This document shows, one piece after another, positions 30,124 through 30,512 of a stretch of 30,512 nucleotides of DNA. Each line of letters opens with the position of its first letter. Position 1 is the stretch's first letter. The position numbers were made by a program, and so were the translations under genes. This DNA comes from a virus, in IMG/VR virus record IMGVR_UViG_3300008110_000306, positions 1 through 30,512 of that record. One strand, given 5' to 3'. The notes beneath the pieces are model-generated. The model was not told the DNA's origin, searched no databases, and worked only from the letters and a program-made list of their open reading frames with translations.

Positions 30124-30512
30124 AAAAAAAAGAGTGCTCCAAATTGCACATCCATTCCAACATTTAGAAATAACTTATCATCTATCTCACCTTTATATGC
30201 CTGAATAGAATACATATCACCTTTCTTTTCTACAATAGGTCTATAAAGAATTGACATTACCTTAGCCCAATTCTCATCTATGTTTAAATTACCATACTTA
30301 GAAATGTCCACATATGCACCATAAGAGATTTGAGATAAATTAGGTTCAAATCCATATTCTTTATCATTTATGGTAATTATTTTTTGTAGAGGATATTCCA
30401 CATTATTTACAAACCCTTCCAATGATTCTTTTATCATATTGTAATCTTCCATTGATATAGTATGCAAATATTCTGCATCTAAACCACATAGGTGAGATAA
30501 CATCAAAGCAGT
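29976..30512 (-). CDS. Tail-assembly-chaperone-like protein, 5' end outside the window, frame change at T9
   Basis: The frame is open to the window edge, so the true start is not seen; an ATG at 30503 is only an internal candidate. The visible part has MEDYNMIKESLEGFVNNVEY, YGAYVDISKYGNLNIDENWA, KVMSILYRPIVEKKGDMYSI and VGMDVQFGALFFFLN, a pattern typical of small helical proteins near tail genes of Bacteroidota phages. At 30131-30123 nine T are read as TTT-TTT-TTT; after that the zero frame runs only 48 more codons with unusually GC-rich third positions. A -1 shift here gives the 89-aa extension. In lambda-like phages G/GT chaperones are made this way; the match here is by mechanism and size only. 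Confidence 0.65.
   Translation of the reverse strand, partial: TALMLSHLCGLDAEYLHTISMEDYNMIKESLEGFVNNVEYPLQKIITINDKEYGFEPNLSQISYGAYVDISKYGNLNIDENWAKVMSILYRPIVEKKGDMYSIQAYKGEIDDKLFLNVGMDVQFGALFFFLNLSTDLLSVTLKSLKVEGLPPNIKSILEKSGEITKRLLNLQTDNMGV
30123..30131 (-). other. Candidate slippery site T9 for -1 frameshifting
   Basis: On the minus strand CTC TTT TTT TTT CTC in the zero frame contains T-TTT-TTT, which allows both tRNAs to re-pair after a -1 slip. Frames on both sides are open. Confidence 0.55.

Noticed and set aside
10-30506. Lysogeny genes or attachment site
   Set aside because: No integrase, Cro/CI-like pair or attachment site next to the tRNA was found; the tRNA is inside an operon and no partial copy of it is seen.

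Overview
The window is a 30.5 kb piece of an AT-rich tailed-phage genome (Caudoviricetes, probably a siphovirus with an HK97-type head) that most likely infects a member of the Bacteroidota. The host inference rests on three things seen in the sequence: gene starts are preceded by A-rich leaders instead of Shine-Dalgarno motifs; several promoter-like sites fit the Bacteroidota pattern TTG - about 20 nt - TAnnTTTG; and many proteins resemble families I know from flavobacterial and uncultured aquatic phages. No integrase, excisionase or clear lysogeny module is visible, so lifestyle is undecided.

Layout. Nearly all genes lie on the minus strand and are read from right to left. From 30512 to 7703 runs the virion block: a tail-assembly-chaperone-like gene with a frame change at a T9 run (cut by the window edge), a small Cys-rich protein, a 1397-aa repetitive fibre, a scaffold-like acidic protein, the major capsid protein, a tail-tube-like protein, the portal, a head-tail connector, a tail-terminator-like protein, two further fibre/adhesin proteins, an HK97-gp10-like protein, three baseplate/tail-tip-like proteins, a short tape measure, an XkdF-like protease, and several small proteins ending with a putative lipoprotein and a small basic protein. 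From 4179 to 10 a second minus-strand block holds a GIY-YIG nuclease-like gene, small proteins, a sigma-factor-like protein, a zinc-ribbon protein, a tRNA-Gln(UUG), and the terminase small and large subunits. Between these blocks a plus-strand island (4951-7528) carries a second GIY-YIG protein and a compact set of small unknown genes, including a ribbon-helix-helix-like regulator; these look like early or regulatory genes.

The most unusual region is 4180-4950, which has no gene. Its minus strand has its own Bacteroidota-type promoter (4846-4877), a densely base-paired stretch of about 570 nt with nested helices of 5-9 bp and a GAAA tetraloop, and a rho-independent terminator (4272-4316). I interpret it as a large structured non-coding RNA of phage origin. 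Its size and ornate architecture recall the ROOL and GOLLD classes, but I cannot assign it to either.

Regulation. The phage encodes a sigma-like factor, and a repeated element with core GTTATTATATTA (19 identical bases at two sites) sits just upstream of several virion genes, in one case directly after a terminator. I propose it as a phage late-promoter element. The capsid and tail-tube genes are each followed by their own strong terminator, which would allow separate dosage of these abundant proteins. A TTGGTATAT...CCAATT inverted element occurs at both ends of the plus-strand island and may be an operator.
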